A stretch of DNA of 64,000 bases from Deinococcus aquaticus (GTDB lineage: Bacteria > Deinococcota > Deinococci > Deinococcales > Deinococcaceae). Made by a program: the position numbers and the translations under genes. Of this stretch, positions 34,690 through 47,491 are shown piece by piece. Within the stretch, counting starts at the first letter, position 1. Each line of letters opens with the position of its first letter. The notes beneath the pieces were generated by a model that worked only from the letters and a program-made list of their open reading frames with translations, did not search any database and was not told the DNA's origin. Where the stretch lies: NCBI RefSeq assembly GCF_028622095.1, contig NZ_CP115165.1, forward strand, positions 2,353,501-2,417,500, read 5' to 3'.

Positions 34690-35445
34690 TTCCAGGGTGC
34701 GGCGCAGATCGTCCAGGCTGACACTCTTGGCGGGGGCGTCCAGGGCCACCTGACCGCCGCGCAGCGCCACGACCCGCTGACCCAGGTGCAGGGCTTCTTC
34801 CAGCTGGTGCGTGACGAACACAACCGTCACCTTGTGCTGCCACCACAGGGCCAGCAGTTCGTCCGCCAGGGCGGTGCGGGTGGCGTGGTCCAGGGCGCTG
34901 AACGGTTCGTCGAGCAGCAGCAGGCCCGGCTGGATGGCCAGCGCGCGGGCCAGGGCGACGCGCTGCCGCTGCCCGCCGCTCAGTTCGTGCGGGCGGCGCG
35001 TCTCGAACCCGGCAAGACCCACCTGCCGCAGCGTGTCGGTCACGCGTGCCTTCCGCTCCGCGCGGTTCAGGCCGCGCAGGCCGAAGCCCACGTTCCCGGC
35101 GACGGTCAGCCACGGGAACAGCGCCGCTTCCTGCTGTACCAGCGTCAGGCGCGGGTGCGGGCCCCGGACGACCTCGCCGCCCAGCGTGATCTGCCCCGCC
35201 TGGGGCCGCAGGAAGCCGGCCAGCAGGCTCAGCAGGGTGCTCTTGCCGCTGCCGGACGGTCCCACGACGCACAGGAACTCCCCGGCGGGCACGTTCAGGG
35301 TCAGGGGACCGACGCCCGCGCCGCTCGCCGCGCGGCTCTGGTAGCGGTACGTGACGCCGTCCAGCGAGAGCGGCGCGCCGGACTGCCGGGCCGGACTGAC
35401 CGCCGGCGACTCGGCGTTCAGGGACGTGATGCGCGGAGCGGTCAC
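34678..35445 (-). CDS. ssuB: ABC transporter ATPase (SsuB/TauB type)
   Basis: 255 residues, the ATPase of an importer in the nitrate/sulfonate/taurine family. Walker [18 protein letters not shown], signature [15 protein letters not shown], Walker [13 protein letters not shown] and the switch His in [12 protein letters not shown] are intact. The GTG start overlaps the permease stop. It is the last gene of the sulfur block, so organosulfonate or sulfate uptake is the likely job; the gene name is by context. Confidence 0.85.
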
Positions 35446-36278
35446 GACTGCACCTCCAGCCCGTAGGTGCGGCGCACGCGGGCCTCGGCGGCGCGCAGCA
35501 GCGTGTCGAACAGCCCGCCGATCACGCCGATGATGATGATGGTCGCCAGGACCAGCGCCACGTTCGCGGTGTTCCGCCCGATCTCCAGCTGCTCGCCAAG
35601 GCTCTTGACGCCCGCGATCAGCAGTTCACCGCCGACCAGGGCGCGCCACGCGAAACTCCACGCGGTCCGCAGGCCGGTCAGGACGTTCGGCACGCTGGCA
35701 GGCAGCAGCACCCGCAGGGTCAGGCCCAGCCCGCGCGCGCCCAGCGTACGGCCCGCCACGCGCAGCGCCGGGGGTACGTTCAGCAGCGCGCCCGACACGG
35801 CCAGCGCCACCGGGATGAACCCTTCCAGTATCACCACGAACAGCACGGCCTGCTCGTTCAGGCCGAAGAACAGAATCGCGAACGGCACGAACGCAATGCT
35901 CGGCACGCTCTGAATGCCGGTCAGGTAGGCGCCCAGCGTGGCCCGCAGCGGCAGCCAGGCGCCCATCAGCAGGCCCACCACGCCGCCCAGCAGCACGGCC
36001 AGCAGGTACCCGGTCAGCACGCGGCGCAGGCTGCCGCCGATGGCGCCCAGCAGTTTGCCGTCCTGCGGGCCGGTGCCCCACAGGCCGTAACTGACTTCCG
36101 TCCACACGGCCTTCGGGCCGGGGAACACGTACGGCGGGTACACTTTCAGCACGTCGGTGACAAGCCACCAGAGGCCCAGGATGATCAGCAGGCCCGCCAC
36201 CTGCCAGGACAGCACCCGCCAGCGGGACGGTTGCCCACTGGTAGGGGAAAGATCGGTCGAACGGTTGGCAGTGGTCAT
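35442..36278 (-). CDS. ssuC: ABC transporter permease (SsuC/TauC type)
   Basis: 278 residues with about six membrane segments. It carries the EAA-type loop of binding-protein-dependent permeases: [29 protein letters not shown]. The family-typical start [24 protein letters not shown] is present. ATG at 36278 has CAGGAG upstream. Pairs with the ATPase (GTGA overlap) and the binding protein 39 bases upstream. Confidence 0.85.
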   Translation of the reverse strand: MTTANRSTDLSPTSGQPSRWRVLSWQVAGLLIILGLWWLVTDVLKVYPPYVFPGPKAVWTEVSYGLWGTGPQDGKLLGAIGGSLRRVLTGYLLAVLLGGVVGLLMGAWLPLRATLGAYLTGIQSVPSIAFVPFAILFFGLNEQAVLFVVILEGFIPVALAVSGALLNVPPALRVAGRTLGARGLGLTLRVLLPASVPNVLTGLRTAWSFAWRALVGGELLIAGVKSLGEQLEIGRNTANVALVLATIIIIGVIGGLFDTLLRAAEARVRRTYGLEVQS

Positions 36279-36317
36279 GAAACTCCTGAAAAGATCGGCG
36301 GGTGAGGCGCGCGGGAA

Positions 36318-37292
36318 TTACTTGCGCAGGAAGGGCGTGAGGTCCGGGGCGCTGCGGGCGTACCCGGCCTCCACGTTCAGCGCGGCGTACTCCCTGAGTG
36401 CGGCCGGGTCCAGCGCCGTCGTGAAGCGCGTGCGGGCGAAGGCGCGCTGCAACACGCGCGGGTCGAGTTTCTCGCCCGTCAGTTTCAGCAGCTGGGCGTT
36501 CACGGCCGTCTGCGCCGCTGCCGGGGAGCGGTTGATGAACGCCACGGTGTCCGCGTGGGCTTTCAGGAACGCCGTCACCAGGGCCGGGTTCGCCTGGGCG
36601 AACTTGGTGTTCACGATCAGAACAGTGGTGGGGTACTTCCCGTCGCGCCATACGGTCTTCTCGGTGCCGATCACCTTGTGGCCCTGCGCCTCAAGGGCCG
36701 CGCCCCACGGTTCGGGAACCAGCGTGGCGTCCACGCGCCTGGCAGCGAAGGCGGCCAGCACGTCGGCGGGGGCAATGGGCGTGATGGTCACGGTGCCGCC
36801 GTCCGTTCTGGATTTCAGGTCGTTCTCGTTGAGGATGTGCCGCAGGCTGATGTCCTGCGTGTTACCCAGGCTGGGCACGGCGACGCTCTTGCCGCCCAGA
36901 TCCCTGTACGACTTGATTCCGCTGTCCTTGCGGGCCACCAGGACCGCGCCGGCCTCGCTGGCCCCCGCGAGGAACTGCACGGGCATGCCGCGCCCGGCGG
37001 CGTTGATGGCCGGGCCCGGCCCCACGTACGCGATGTCGATCTGCCCGGCGGCGAAGGCCTCGGTCAGGGTGGTGCCGGACACGAACTGCCGGGCGTCCAG
37101 TTTCACCTTACCCAGCGCCTTCTGGAAGGTGCCGCGTTCCAGGCCCACCAGGGCGGGCGCGTGCGTCAGGTTCGGGAAGTACCCGAGGCGCACGGTGGAG
37201 GCAGACTGGGCGGCGGTCTGGGCTGAGGAGGCCGGCAGGCTGATCAGCAGGCCGAGCAGGGTGGAGACGGTCAGCTTGGTCGTTCGGGTCAT
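36318..37292 (-). CDS. ssuA: ABC transporter substrate-binding protein (SsuA type)
   Basis: 324 residues with a signal peptide ([20 protein letters not shown]). The periplasmic-binding fold of the SsuA/TauA/ThiY group shows in [52 protein letters not shown] and [12 protein letters not shown]. No Cys for lipid attachment. The ATG at 37292 has GGAGG at good spacing and is preferred over the upstream frame ATG at 37319. Its position behind sat suggests it feeds the assimilation enzymes; whether the ligand is sulfonate or sulfate is open. Confidence 0.85.
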   Translation of the reverse strand: MTRTTKLTVSTLLGLLISLPASSAQTAAQSASTVRLGYFPNLTHAPALVGLERGTFQKALGKVKLDARQFVSGTTLTEAFAAGQIDIAYVGPGPAINAAGRGMPVQFLAGASEAGAVLVARKDSGIKSYRDLGGKSVAVPSLGNTQDISLRHILNENDLKSRTDGGTVTITPIAPADVLAAFAARRVDATLVPEPWGAALEAQGHKVIGTEKTVWRDGKYPTTVLIVNTKFAQANPALVTAFLKAHADTVAFINRSPAAAQTAVNAQLLKLTGEKLDPRVLQRAFARTRFTTALDPAALREYAALNVEAGYARSAPDLTPFLRK

Positions 37293-37323
37293 GCGTCCCT
37301 CCGTGGGTGGATGATGCATTTCA

Positions 37324-37368
37324 AAGGTCCGGGAGGGGCGGTGCGTGTGACGCCTCCCACCGGACCTT
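37324..37368. repeat. Hairpin between sat and ssuA
   Basis: AAGGTCCGG (37324-37332) pairs perfectly with CCGGACCTT (37360-37368), with inner GGAGG/CCTCC pairing. It lies in the leader of the ABC genes, after sat, without a clean T-run on the minus strand. It may attenuate or process the transcript. Confidence 0.5.
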
Positions 37369-37432
37369 CAGGTTTTCCTGATCCAGACCTGCCGGGGCAG
37401 GGCCAGTGAACAGAAGTAGCGGGGGGCGCCGT

Positions 37433-38599
37433 TCAGTTACGTCCCGCGTATGCGGCGCGCAGCACCTCGGCCACCTCGGGCCGCGTGAACTCGGCCGGCA
37501 GGTTCTCCCCGGCGCTGAGTTTCTCGCGGACCTTCGTGCCGCTCAGCACCAGGTGGTGGCTGCTGTCGTGCGGGCAGGTGCGGGGGCTGACCAGCTGACC
37601 GCAGGAGTTGCAGTAGAAGGTATGCTCGAACTTCAGGATCTGAATGCCCAGTTCTGCCGGGGTGTACGCGCTGAAGATCTCCTGCGCGTCGTATGTGCCG
37701 TAGTAATTGCCGACGCCCGCGTGGTCGCGGCCCACGATGAAGTGCGTCACGCCGTAGTTACGCCTCGATAGGGCGTGCAGGATCGCCTCGCGCGGCCCGG
37801 CGTAGCGCATGGCGGCCGGGTACACGCTCAGCAGCGTGCGGGCCTGCGGGTAGTACCCCTCCAGCAGCACCTCGTAGGCCTTCACGCGGGTGTCGGCGGG
37901 CACGTCGTCGCCCTTGGTGGTCCCCACCAGCGGGTGCAGCAGCAGGCCGTCCACCAGTTCCAGCGCCACCTTCTGAAGGTACTCGTGCGCGCGGTGAATG
38001 GGGTTGCGGGTCTGGAAGGCCACGCTGGAACGCCAGCCGCGCGCCTCGATCACCTCGCGCACCTCGGCGGGCGTGCGGTGGTGGCGGGGGAATGCGCCGC
38101 GCGGAATCTCGAACAGCGCGACCGGCCCGGCCAGGTTCACGTCCCCCTGGGCCAGCAGGGCGGCCACGCCGGGGTGCGCGGAGTCCTCGGTGCGGTAGAT
38201 CTCGCGGGCTTCCAGGCTCTTGCGGGCCTCGTAGGCTTCCTGCACGTCGATCCAGCCGATGTCCTGCCCGCCGTGGCTCAGGACCACGCGGCCGCGCAGC
38301 CCAGCCTGATCGCGCCCCACCGGCAGCGTGATGGGAATACTCCAGGGGGTGCCGTCCGCGAGGCGCAACCGCTCGATGACCGACAGGTAGTCGGCCTCGT
38401 TCACGAAGCCGGTCAGCGGGGAGTACGCGCCGGTGGCGAGCATTTCGAGGTCGGCGGCGCTGCGGTCACTGATGTTCAGGCGGGGCAGACCAGCCAGTTC
38501 GGCCGGGTCGAAGTCGTGACCGGGGCGGCGCACGAGGTTCACGAGGGTTCCGCCGAGGGGCGTGGGCAGCAGGGTGGATTCGGGCAGCAGGATGGTCAT
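37433..38599 (-). CDS. sat: Sulfate adenylyltransferase
   Basis: 388 residues of the dissimilatory-type/homomeric ATP sulfurylase family (not CysDN). It makes APS from sulfate and ATP. Motifs: [22 protein letters not shown] sequence (here [17 protein letters not shown]) with the catalytic QTRNPx[36 protein letters not shown] and [13 protein letters not shown] zinc-type Cys set ([15 protein letters not shown]) and [11 protein letters not shown] lie near the C-terminus. The ATG at 38599 fits the family start; an earlier ATG would add an unconserved tail. Operon with cysH upstream. Confidence 0.93.
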   Translation of the reverse strand: MTILLPESTLLPTPLGGTLVNLVRRPGHDFDPAELAGLPRLNISDRSAADLEMLATGAYSPLTGFVNEADYLSVIERLRLADGTPWSIPITLPVGRDQAGLRGRVVLSHGGQDIGWIDVQEAYEARKSLEAREIYRTEDSAHPGVAALLAQGDVNLAGPVALFEIPRGAFPRHHRTPAEVREVIEARGWRSSVAFQTRNPIHRAHEYLQKVALELVDGLLLHPLVGTTKGDDVPADTRVKAYEVLLEGYYPQARTLLSVYPAAMRYAGPREAILHALSRRNYGVTHFIVGRDHAGVGNYYGTYDAQEIFSAYTPAELGIQILKFEHTFYCNSCGQLVSPRTCPHDSSHHLVLSGTKVREKLSAGENLPAEFTRPEVAEVLRAAYAGRN

Positions 38600-38730
38600 G
38601 GGAGGAACCTCGTGAATGAACAGTGGGGCGGAGGGCATTGGTGGATCAAACTACTCAACTATTCCGGGCGGGAAAAGCCGCTCGAAAGGGCAGGCGGCGT
38701 TCCGGATGCGGTGAGGTCAACAGCGGCGGT

Positions 38731-39412
<682 letters not shown>

Positions 39413-39414
<2 letters not shown>

Positions 39415-39547
39415 ACAAACTCCGGTGGAATGGTTCGCCAGAACTGTTCCACCCGAGCGGATGCGAGCAGGAGTCGGGCGGAGTCCGGACGTGGAGTTGG
39501 CAACCCGGCGGTGTTCCGGGTTGTCAACGCAACAGACGGAATCTGCC
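39413..39547. repeat. Interspersed structured repeat, copy D
   Basis: 135 bp copy lying exactly between the cysC stop codon and the cysH start codon. Ends are degenerate (ATACAAACTCCG / CGGAATCTG). Hairpin 1 arms GTGGAATGGTT/AACTGTTCCAC differ from copy A but still pair. Hairpin 2 (GTTGGCAACCCG/CGGGTTGTCAAC) is unchanged. On the minus strand the end CCGGAGTTTGT gives the cysH ribosome-binding site. Confidence 0.8.
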
Positions 39548-40080
39548 TCATACCTTCAGCGCCTCCAGCAGTTGCCGCACGCCCTCGTCCACGCTGATGC
39601 GGTCGGTGCGCAGGTGCAGGTGCGGGTTCTCGGGGGCCTCGTAGGGGTCGCTGACGCCCGTGAAGTGCGGGATCTCCCCGGCAATGGCTTTCAGGTACAG
39701 GCCCTTCACGTCGCGTTCCGTCACGACTTCCAGCGGGGCGTCCACGAACACTTCCAGTGCGTCCGGGAAGCTGCCCAGCACCTCGCGGCGCGTGTCGGCG
39801 TAGGGGCTGATCGCGCTGACCAGCACCGTCACGCCGTGCTTTGCCAGCAGCCCTGCCACGAACCCGATGCGGCGCACGTTCGTGTCCCGGTCGGCCTTCG
39901 AGAAGCCCAGGCCCTTGCTCAGGTTCTCGCGTACGGCGTCACCGTCCAGCAGTTCGGTCGCCACGCCGCGCGCCAGCAGTTCGGCGTACAGGGCGCTGGC
40001 CAGGGTGCTCTTGCCCGCGCCGCTCAGACCGGTCAGCCACACCACGCGGCCCGTACCCACCGGGGGCTGCGCGACGGCCG

Positions 40081-40084
<4 letters not shown>
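39548..40084 (-). CDS. cysC: Adenylylsulfate kinase
   Basis: 178 residues. It phosphorylates APS to PAPS. P-loop GLSGAGKST at residues 19-27, then [48 protein letters not shown] and [22 protein letters not shown], all typical. The GTG start overlaps the stop of the sulfite reductase (GTGA). Together with a CysH of APS type, the block has both the APS and PAPS routes. Confidence 0.94.
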
Positions 40085-41655
<1,571 letters not shown>

Positions 41656-41750
41656 GGTGTGTCCTTTTGGTCGTGCAGCTCAGGCTGGGAGGTGTGTTCG
41701 GAGGGGCGGGACTCAGTGGCTCGGTGGTTGGACGCGCCGTGGTCCGGTGC

Positions 41751-42203
41751 CTAGCGGCGCAGCAGTTGGTAGCGCAGGCGGCGGTACTGAAAGTACATGA
41801 TGCAGCCCACGCAGATCTTCTCGGTCAGGTTCAGGACGGCCAGCGCGATCACGACCACGCCCAGCAGCGCCCCCACGACCGGCAGGCCCGCCAGGGTGAA
41901 CGCGGCGGAGGCCAGCAGGAAGGTGCCGCCCACGCCCTGCGCGAAGTGATGCGCGCGGGGGTCCTCGTCCACGACCTCGGGGCTCAGGCCCAGACTGCGG
42001 CCCAGCAGGCGGTACGCGGCGCGCATGGGGGACACCCCAGGGCGCACGGCCCCCAGCAGCATGGCCGCGCCCAGGATCAGCGTCAGGGCTGGAAGGGTCA
42101 GGATCACGGCCAGCAGCGTCACGAAGACCACGGTCAGCTGATTGAATTTCAGCGCACTGAGGTCCGTGCGTGCGGGCTGTCGGGTGGGGGCGGAGGCAAT
42201 CAT
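41751..42203 (-). CDS. DUF4395 membrane protein
   Basis: 150 residues with four hydrophobic helices in two pairs (VVFVTLLAVILTLPALTLILG; FLLASAAFTLAGLPVVGALLG) and the DUF4395 signature ending in KICVGCIMYFQYR, with the conserved CxxC near the C-terminus. DUF4395 proteins often neighbour thioredoxin- or rhodanese-like genes; function unknown. It is the first gene of the sulfur block, 95 bases upstream of the reductase. Its promoter has a -10 buried in a dyad (next entry). Confidence 0.8.
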   Translation of the reverse strand: MIASAPTRQPARTDLSALKFNQLTVVFVTLLAVILTLPALTLILGAAMLLGAVRPGVSPMRAAYRLLGRSLGLSPEVVDEDPRAHHFAQGVGGTFLLASAAFTLAGLPVVGALLGVVVIALAVLNLTEKICVGCIMYFQYRRLRYQLLRR

Positions 42204-42210
42204 TGACAAA

Positions 42211-42240
42211 AAAGGTAAACCTTTATGGCGTACAAAACAA
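42211..42240 (-). promoter_or_regulatory. Promoter and dyad operator of sulfur block
   Basis: On the minus strand -35 TTGTTT (42235-42240), 17-base spacer, -10 TACCTT (42212-42217). The -10 lies inside the dyad AAAGGT-AA-ACCTTT (42211-42224), so a bound dimer would block polymerase. The AT-rich patch contrasts with its surroundings. The regulator is not identified. Confidence 0.55.
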
Positions 42241-42516
42241 GTCAACTATCCAGACAGGTGACCGGATACACCCTTCACGGCGCCCACACCCACCGCCCGG
42301 GCCAGCGCAAACGCCCCCCGGAACAGCCGGAAATCCCTTTGCCAGCGCGGCCGGCAGGTTGTCCTGGCGCCAGCGGAGTGGGGAGGCGCCACGTCAAGCG
42401 GACCTGCGGCAACGCGGCCCACACCTGCCCGCTAGCCTGCCGGAGCCACCCCCGCCAGGTGGGCTGACCACGCCCCACCCCTTTCCCCCGGCCCACCCAG
42501 CCCAGCAGGAGACCCC

Positions 42517-43949
42517 ATGACCGACCCGACCCCACCAGCCAGCCTTAACCGCCCCGCCGCGACCCGCCGTCCGGCCCGCCTGCTGGCCACCGCCGCCCTG
42601 GGCGTGCTGCTGCTGGCCGGTGCGTATGCCGGCGCGACTGCCTTAGCCGCGCCCAGACCCTCACCACCGACCTGACCGGCACGCTGCGCGCCCGCGCCGC
42701 CGCCTCGGGCGCGCAGGTCAAGCAGGTGTCGTACACGCGCGGTTTCACGTACAGCACGCAGGTGCTGCGCCTCACGCTGCCCGGCAGCACCGGGGCCTCG
42801 CAGACCCTGCTGGTCACGAACGACATCCAGCACGGCCCGCTGCCCGCCCTGAAAGGCGTGGGGCAGGCCACCGTGACCACCACCTTCCGCCCCGAGGACC
42901 CGCAGGCGCAGGCCGCGTACGCGCGCGCTTTCCCGGACCGCCAGCCGCAGGTGCAGACCGTCATCGGACTGGCCGGAGACACGCACAGCCGCGTGGACGT
43001 GCCGGGCGGCACCCTGACCGAGCAGGGCACCACCGTCAACTGGCAGGCGCTGGGCGGCACCGTGGACGTGCAGGGCAACGACACCCGCCTGAACCTCAGC
43101 TGGCCCGGCCTGACCGTCAGCGACCCCGGCGACGGCGACCCGACCACCGGCACCATCGGTCGCGTCACCCTGACCGGCGAGAACCGCCGCAACGGTCCCG
43201 CAGACCCCATCGGCCTGGGCCGCGCCAGCCTGACCCTGGACCGCGCTGCCCTCCAGGGAGACGGGGCCTCCATGAACCTGACCGGCCTGAACATCAGCGC
43301 TGACACCGCCGCGCAGGGCAACTACCTGAACAGCACCGTGAAGTACGACGTGGGCACCCTCAGCCTGCCCGGCCCCGACGGCGCCGCCCAGTCCCTGCGT
43401 GACCTGCAACTACACCTGAGCCTCGGTCACCTGGCCCGTGAACCGCTGGCCCGCCTTCTGGTCCTGCTGAACGACGCGCCGAGGGAGCTGGACGGCGCAC
43501 AGCCGGGTCAGCCGGACAGTGCCGTCAGTGATCCGCTCGCGGGCCTCAGCGCGGCGCAGCAGACGCAGGCCCGCGCCGACCTGCTGGCCGTGCTGCAGGA
43601 CAACCCGGTCCTGACCCTGGACCGCCTGAACGTCACGCAACCCGCCGGGAACGTCACCCTGACCGGTCGGCTGGCCCTGCCCGGCGCGGCCCGCCTGAAC
43701 GATTCGCAACTTCAGGCGCTGTCCGACCAGCCCGCCGCGCTGCTGCCCCTGACCGACCTGCAACTGAAACTCAGCGCCACCTGGGACGCCCTGAACACCC
43801 TGTTCGGCAACTTCGGCCCGCTGGCCCAGATGGCCGACATCGACACCCTGATCAGCGCCGGGTACCTGACCCGCAGCGGCGACCAGCTTGGCCTCGACCT
43901 GCGGTTCGATCAGGGCCGCGCCACCCTGAACGGCCAGTCCATGGAGTAA
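42517..43949 (+). pseudogene. DUF945 (YdgA-like) protein, frameshifted
   Basis: ATG at 42517 behind AGGAG opens a frame with a membrane anchor (LLATAALGVLLLAGAYAGA) that stops after 52 codons. A second frame, from at least 42640 to 43949, continues as a DUF945 protein: VSYTRGFTYSTQVLRLTL, VTNDIQHGPLP, and the C-terminal GQATLNGQSM-like end (here ATLNGQSME). One base missing at CTTAGCC (about 42643-42646) would rejoin them as ATAL-SRAQTLTTDL. Either a recent inactivating deletion or a base-calling error. DUF945 proteins are periplasmic, function unclear. Confidence 0.75.
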
Positions 43950-44012
43950 TGGCCCCAGGAGTAACTGTCCCTGGAGTCACCGGAGGCCGCACCCGCCGGG
44001 CAGGACGGCCGC

Positions 44013-45041
44013 TCAGGGTTGGTTCTCGCAGGCCAGTCCGTCGCGGTCGCCGTCCATCTCAGGCCGGTACCCGGGCTGGCCGCGCCGCAGGGGCAGGGTC
44101 GCGCCAGCTGCGCGGGCGGCGGCGCAACTGCTGAACACGGCGGGCGCGGCTGACTGGCGGATCTCCGGTGTCCCGGTCTTCGGTGTGACCTGCGTGGCGC
44201 AGCTGCGGCCCGTGGGCAGCCGGAAGGGTGCGCTCGCCGGCCGGTTCACGCGGTACCCCAGGTCCTCCAGGGCGCCCAGCGTGAGGGGACTGACCGGGTT
44301 GACCCGCCCCGTGAAATCCCCGGCGGTGCCGGACAGGATCTCGCTGCACACCGCTGCCCCGGCCCAGTGCCCGGCGTCCGGGTCGAGCGGCACCCCTACC
44401 TCCCGGCCGCCCAGCGCGCGGTACGCGGCCAGGGCGCGCGGGCCGGTGTAGTACAGCTGCTTGCCCACCCGCCTGACGAAGGTCCTGCTGTCCGAGTCGC
44501 CGTTCATGGACACCCGGTACTCGGCCTCCCACAGCGTTCCCACGCCCAGCGTGTGCAGCAGCTCGTGAATCATGGTGTCCAGCAGGTCCGCGCGCGGCAG
44601 GTCCCCCAGGCCGTCACTGTTCAGGTCGATGGTGCCGTAGATGGGCAGGTACGATCCGTCCCGCAGGTCGCAGGGCATGCCGGTGGCGTACACGTCGTCC
44701 CCCAGGCTTTTCACGACCACGAACACCACGAAGCGCGGCGCGGTCTCCCGCAGGCGCGGCAGGCCCCGGTCGCAGTCCCCGGCGGGCGCGTTCAGCCGGA
44801 CGGGCGTGAACGGCGAGGCGATCAGGGCCGACACGCGCGCCGCGGCCTCCTGCACCGTGGCCCGCTGCGCGGCACTTAGCGGTCGGCCCAGCAGGCGGGT
44901 CTCGATGGTGAACGCCCCGGGCGCACCGGCGGGGGCGGCGTGCGCGTGCGGCGCGGTCGCCAGCAGTCCGCCCACCGCCACGGGCAGCAGGGACCGGAGC
45001 AGGGAACGCAGCGTCGGGGCGAACGTGAACAGCGGAGGCAC
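44013..45041 (-). CDS. Secreted metallopeptidase-like protein with Excalibur domain
   Basis: About 342 residues. Signal peptide from the GTG at 45041 (VPPLFTFAPTLRSLL, then LLPVAVGGLLATAPHAHA). The zinc motif HELLHTLGVGTLW (HExxHxxG) sits in DTMIHELLH, as in leishmanolysin-like peptidases; a third ligand is not obvious. The C-terminus is an Excalibur calcium-binding motif: CAAARAAGATLPLRRG ending DGDRDGLACE. The GTG is chosen because ATTACAGT lies six bases upstream, giving a leaderless mRNA; an alternative ATG at 45083 touches repeat copy B. Peptidase activity is probable, not certain. Confidence 0.7.
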   Translation of the reverse strand: MPPLFTFAPTLRSLLRSLLPVAVGGLLATAPHAHAAPAGAPGAFTIETRLLGRPLSAAQRATVQEAAARVSALIASPFTPVRLNAPAGDCDRGLPRLRETAPRFVVFVVVKSLGDDVYATGMPCDLRDGSYLPIYGTIDLNSDGLGDLPRADLLDTMIHELLHTLGVGTLWEAEYRVSMNGDSDSRTFVRRVGKQLYYTGPRALAAYRALGGREVGVPLDPDAGHWAGAAVCSEILSGTAGDFTGRVNPVSPLTLGALEDLGYRVNRPASAPFRLPTGRSCATQVTPKTGTPEIRQSAAPAVFSSCAAARAAGATLPLRRGQPGYRPEMDGDRDGLACENQP

Positions 45042-45084
45042 GCCCTCACTGTAATCCCCCGCAGCAGACCCGGAACCTGACATG

Positions 45085-45239
45085 ATACGGACTCCGGTTG
45101 AAAGGTTTGCAAAAGCTTTCAACCCGAGCGGACTCGTAGAGCTGCGCAGCAGAGCGAGCAGGAGAGAAACGGGTTCCGGGCGTGGAGCTGGCAACCCGGC
45201 GCATTGGCGGGTTGTCAACGAAACAGACGGAATCCGTAT
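45085..45239. repeat. Interspersed structured repeat, copy B
   Basis: 155 bp, the best-preserved copy: ends ATACGGACTCCG and CGGAATCCGTAT pair at 11 of 12 positions. Hairpin 1 arms GTTGAAAG/CTTTCAAC, hairpin 2 arms GTTGGCAACCCG/CGGGTTGTCAAC. Very close to copy A. Confidence 0.88.
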
Positions 45240-45307
45240 GATAGGCCCAGCCGGCACCCGTCCCCCGCGCCCGCCGCCCCCTTAAAACGGAACCTCACGG
45301 AGTTGCC

Positions 45308-45871
45308 ATGCCCAATTCGCTACCTGATCACCTGCCCGGCCGACTGGCCAGTCCGCTGTCCTCTCCGGCCCGCCGCGCCCCTGCCCTGCACCCGGGCCTG
45401 AGTATCGCGGTCCTGGGTGTCCTGCTGGCCCCCGGCCTGACTGCCGCTGCCCAGAGCAGCAAGGCCCAGATCAATACCACCCAGATCAACACGGCCCGGG
45501 CTGCTCAGGCGGCGCCCGCCCCGCGCACGCTGGACATCACGGTCGGCCAGCAGGGCACGGAACTGCCCGTGAACGTGGGTGACGTGCTGCGGTTCACGCT
45601 GGGCGGCCCGTCCGGCACCGGGTACTCGTGGCTGGCGCTGGAGGTCGACCCGGCGTACCTGCGGCTGCTGGACCGCAAGACTGCCGCGCCGGCCGGGGAT
45701 GGGGGCCTGCCCATGCCCGGCGGTCCCGGCCCGGTCACGGTGTACCGTTACCGCGTGCTGGCCGCGCCGCGCCCGGGTTTCACTGTGCCGCTGATGTTCG
45801 CGCACGTCCCGCCCGGACAGTCGGGCCTCGTGAGCGCCGACCTGATCCGCTACAGCCTCGTGACCCGCTAG
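45308..45871 (+). CDS. Chagasin-like (I42) secreted protease inhibitor
   Basis: 187 residues with a signal region (LSIAVLGVLLAPGLTAAAQS). The mature part has the chagasin pattern: ITVGQQGTELPVNVGDVLRF, the inhibitory-loop-like GGPSGTGYSWLAL, a Gly-rich GGLPMPGGPG, and an R/Y-rich end in place of the usual third loop (VSADLIRYSLVTR). Family members inhibit papain-like cysteine peptidases. ATG at 45308 with GGAG upstream. Assignment is by pattern and moderately sure. Confidence 0.65.
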   Translation: MPNSLPDHLPGRLASPLSSPARRAPALHPGLSIAVLGVLLAPGLTAAAQSSKAQINTTQINTARAAQAAPAPRTLDITVGQQGTELPVNVGDVLRFTLGGPSGTGYSWLALEVDPAYLRLLDRKTAAPAGDGGLPMPGGPGPVTVYRYRVLAAPRPGFTVPLMFAHVPPGQSGLVSADLIRYSLVTR

Positions 45872-45876
45872 GTGGT

Positions 45877-45920
45877 CCTGCATGAAGAGTGGCCCTGCAT
45901 GAAGAGGAGCCCTGCATGAA
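45877..45920 (+). repeat. 17 bp tandem repeat before small ORF
   Basis: Two full units CCTGCATGAAGAGTGGC and CCTGCATGAAGAGGAGC plus a partial third CCTGCATGAA. Each unit contains an ATG; the third ATG is the likely start of the next gene, and the second unit supplies its GAGGAG ribosome-binding site. Confidence 0.7.
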
Positions 45921-46245
45921 CTCTGAACCCGGCGGCTCTGACCCCCACCCTGACACCCAGTTCAGTGAGTACGCGCAGAACCGTGTCGTCACCGGTACGC
46001 GCGGCGTCAGCCGGGACGAACTGCGGGATCTGATCACTGAGCACGGCTGCTGGGGGCGCACGCTGGCCGACTTTCAGGACCTCGCGGGGGTGCGGATCTC
46101 GGGGGACACGGCGTACATCACGCAGTTCTACCTGCTGCCCGGCCCGGCCCCCCACGCGGACGGTCAACCCGAGTCCCTGGCCGACACCTGGGACGCCCTG
46201 CAACGTGAGCACGCGCTGCCCGCGCCCCCCGCCCCGTCCACCTGA
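45916..46245 (+). CDS. Small hypothetical protein
   Basis: 109 residues, acidic, no signal or membrane segment, family not recognised. There is a compact core ([21 protein letters not shown]) followed by a strand-like [18 protein letters not shown] and a low-complexity tail. The ATG at 45916 has GAGGAG seven bases upstream; an in-frame ATG at 45889 lies in the preceding 17 bp repeat unit. It lies 44 bases after the inhibitor gene, perhaps co-transcribed. Confidence 0.55.
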   Translation: MNSEPGGSDPHPDTQFSEYAQNRVVTGTRGVSRDELRDLITEHGCWGRTLADFQDLAGVRISGDTAYITQFYLLPGPAPHADGQPESLADTWDALQREHALPAPPAPST

Positions 46246-46285
46246 CTCGCCGCCCGGCAGGGAAGTCCGTACTACACTGCTCAGA

Positions 46286-46834
<549 letters not shown>

Positions 46835-46948
46835 CCCGGACCGTCCGCTCCGCTGCCGCGCGCCGGGTGGGCCGGGTGCGTCCATTCCAGTGGAACAGAC
46901 CCGGCGCACCTGAAGCGCCGCGCGCACAGCCGGGATAGGGTGGGTCGC

Positions 46949-47491
46949 ATGAACAACCCGAACGAACTGACCGTGCAGGTCGGCAGTCTGGAACGGCACC
47001 TGCCCATCGTGCGCACCGGGAACCTGGGGCGCGTGCCGCTGGTGGAATTCATGGGCGACAGCGCCTTCACGAACGCCGCCGCGCAGGAGATGCTGGCCCT
47101 GATCCCCCCGCAGACCCAGGTGCTGCTGACCGTCGTCACGAACGCCCTGCCCCTCACGCATGAACTGAGTGACCGCAGCGGCATCCCGTACGTGTGCGTG
47201 CGCAAGAAACGCCGCACGTACATGCACGACCCGCTGATTCAGGAGGTGCCCAGCATGTCCCTGGGTGTCACGGAAACCCTGTGGCTGGACGGCCCGCACG
47301 CCGCCCGGCTGAAAGGCCAGCAGGTGACCATCGTGCAGGACGTGATCGCGTCCGGCGGGACCGCGCAGGCCCTGGCCCGCCTCGTGGAACGCTCCGGTGG
47401 AACTGTCACCGCGTACATCGCCGCGTTCCGACGCGGCACGCCCCCCATGGCCGTCACGGCCCTTCAGGACCTGCCGACCCTGCCCGGTTAG
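46949..47491 (+). CDS. Phosphoribosyltransferase paralogue with altered PRPP loop
   Basis: 180 residues, aligning with the preceding protein along its length ([13 protein letters not shown] vs [35 protein letters not shown] vs [20 protein letters not shown]). The PRPP motif reads [14 protein letters not shown]: the first acidic residue is Gln, so catalysis may be weakened or the protein may act as a regulator. TAGGGT (46936-46941) lies seven bases before the ATG, leaderless. Its stop overlaps by three bases the stop of the convergent gene. Confidence 0.75.
   Translation: MNNPNELTVQVGSLERHLPIVRTGNLGRVPLVEFMGDSAFTNAAAQEMLALIPPQTQVLLTVVTNALPLTHELSDRSGIPYVCVRKKRRTYMHDPLIQEVPSMSLGVTETLWLDGPHAARLKGQQVTIVQDVIASGGTAQALARLVERSGGTVTAYIAAFRRGTPPMAVTALQDLPTLPG

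Noticed and set aside
42630..42660. Programmed -1 frameshift in the DUF945 gene
   Set aside because: No slippery heptamer or downstream pseudoknot is visible at CTTAGCC; a one-base deletion or sequencing error is simpler.
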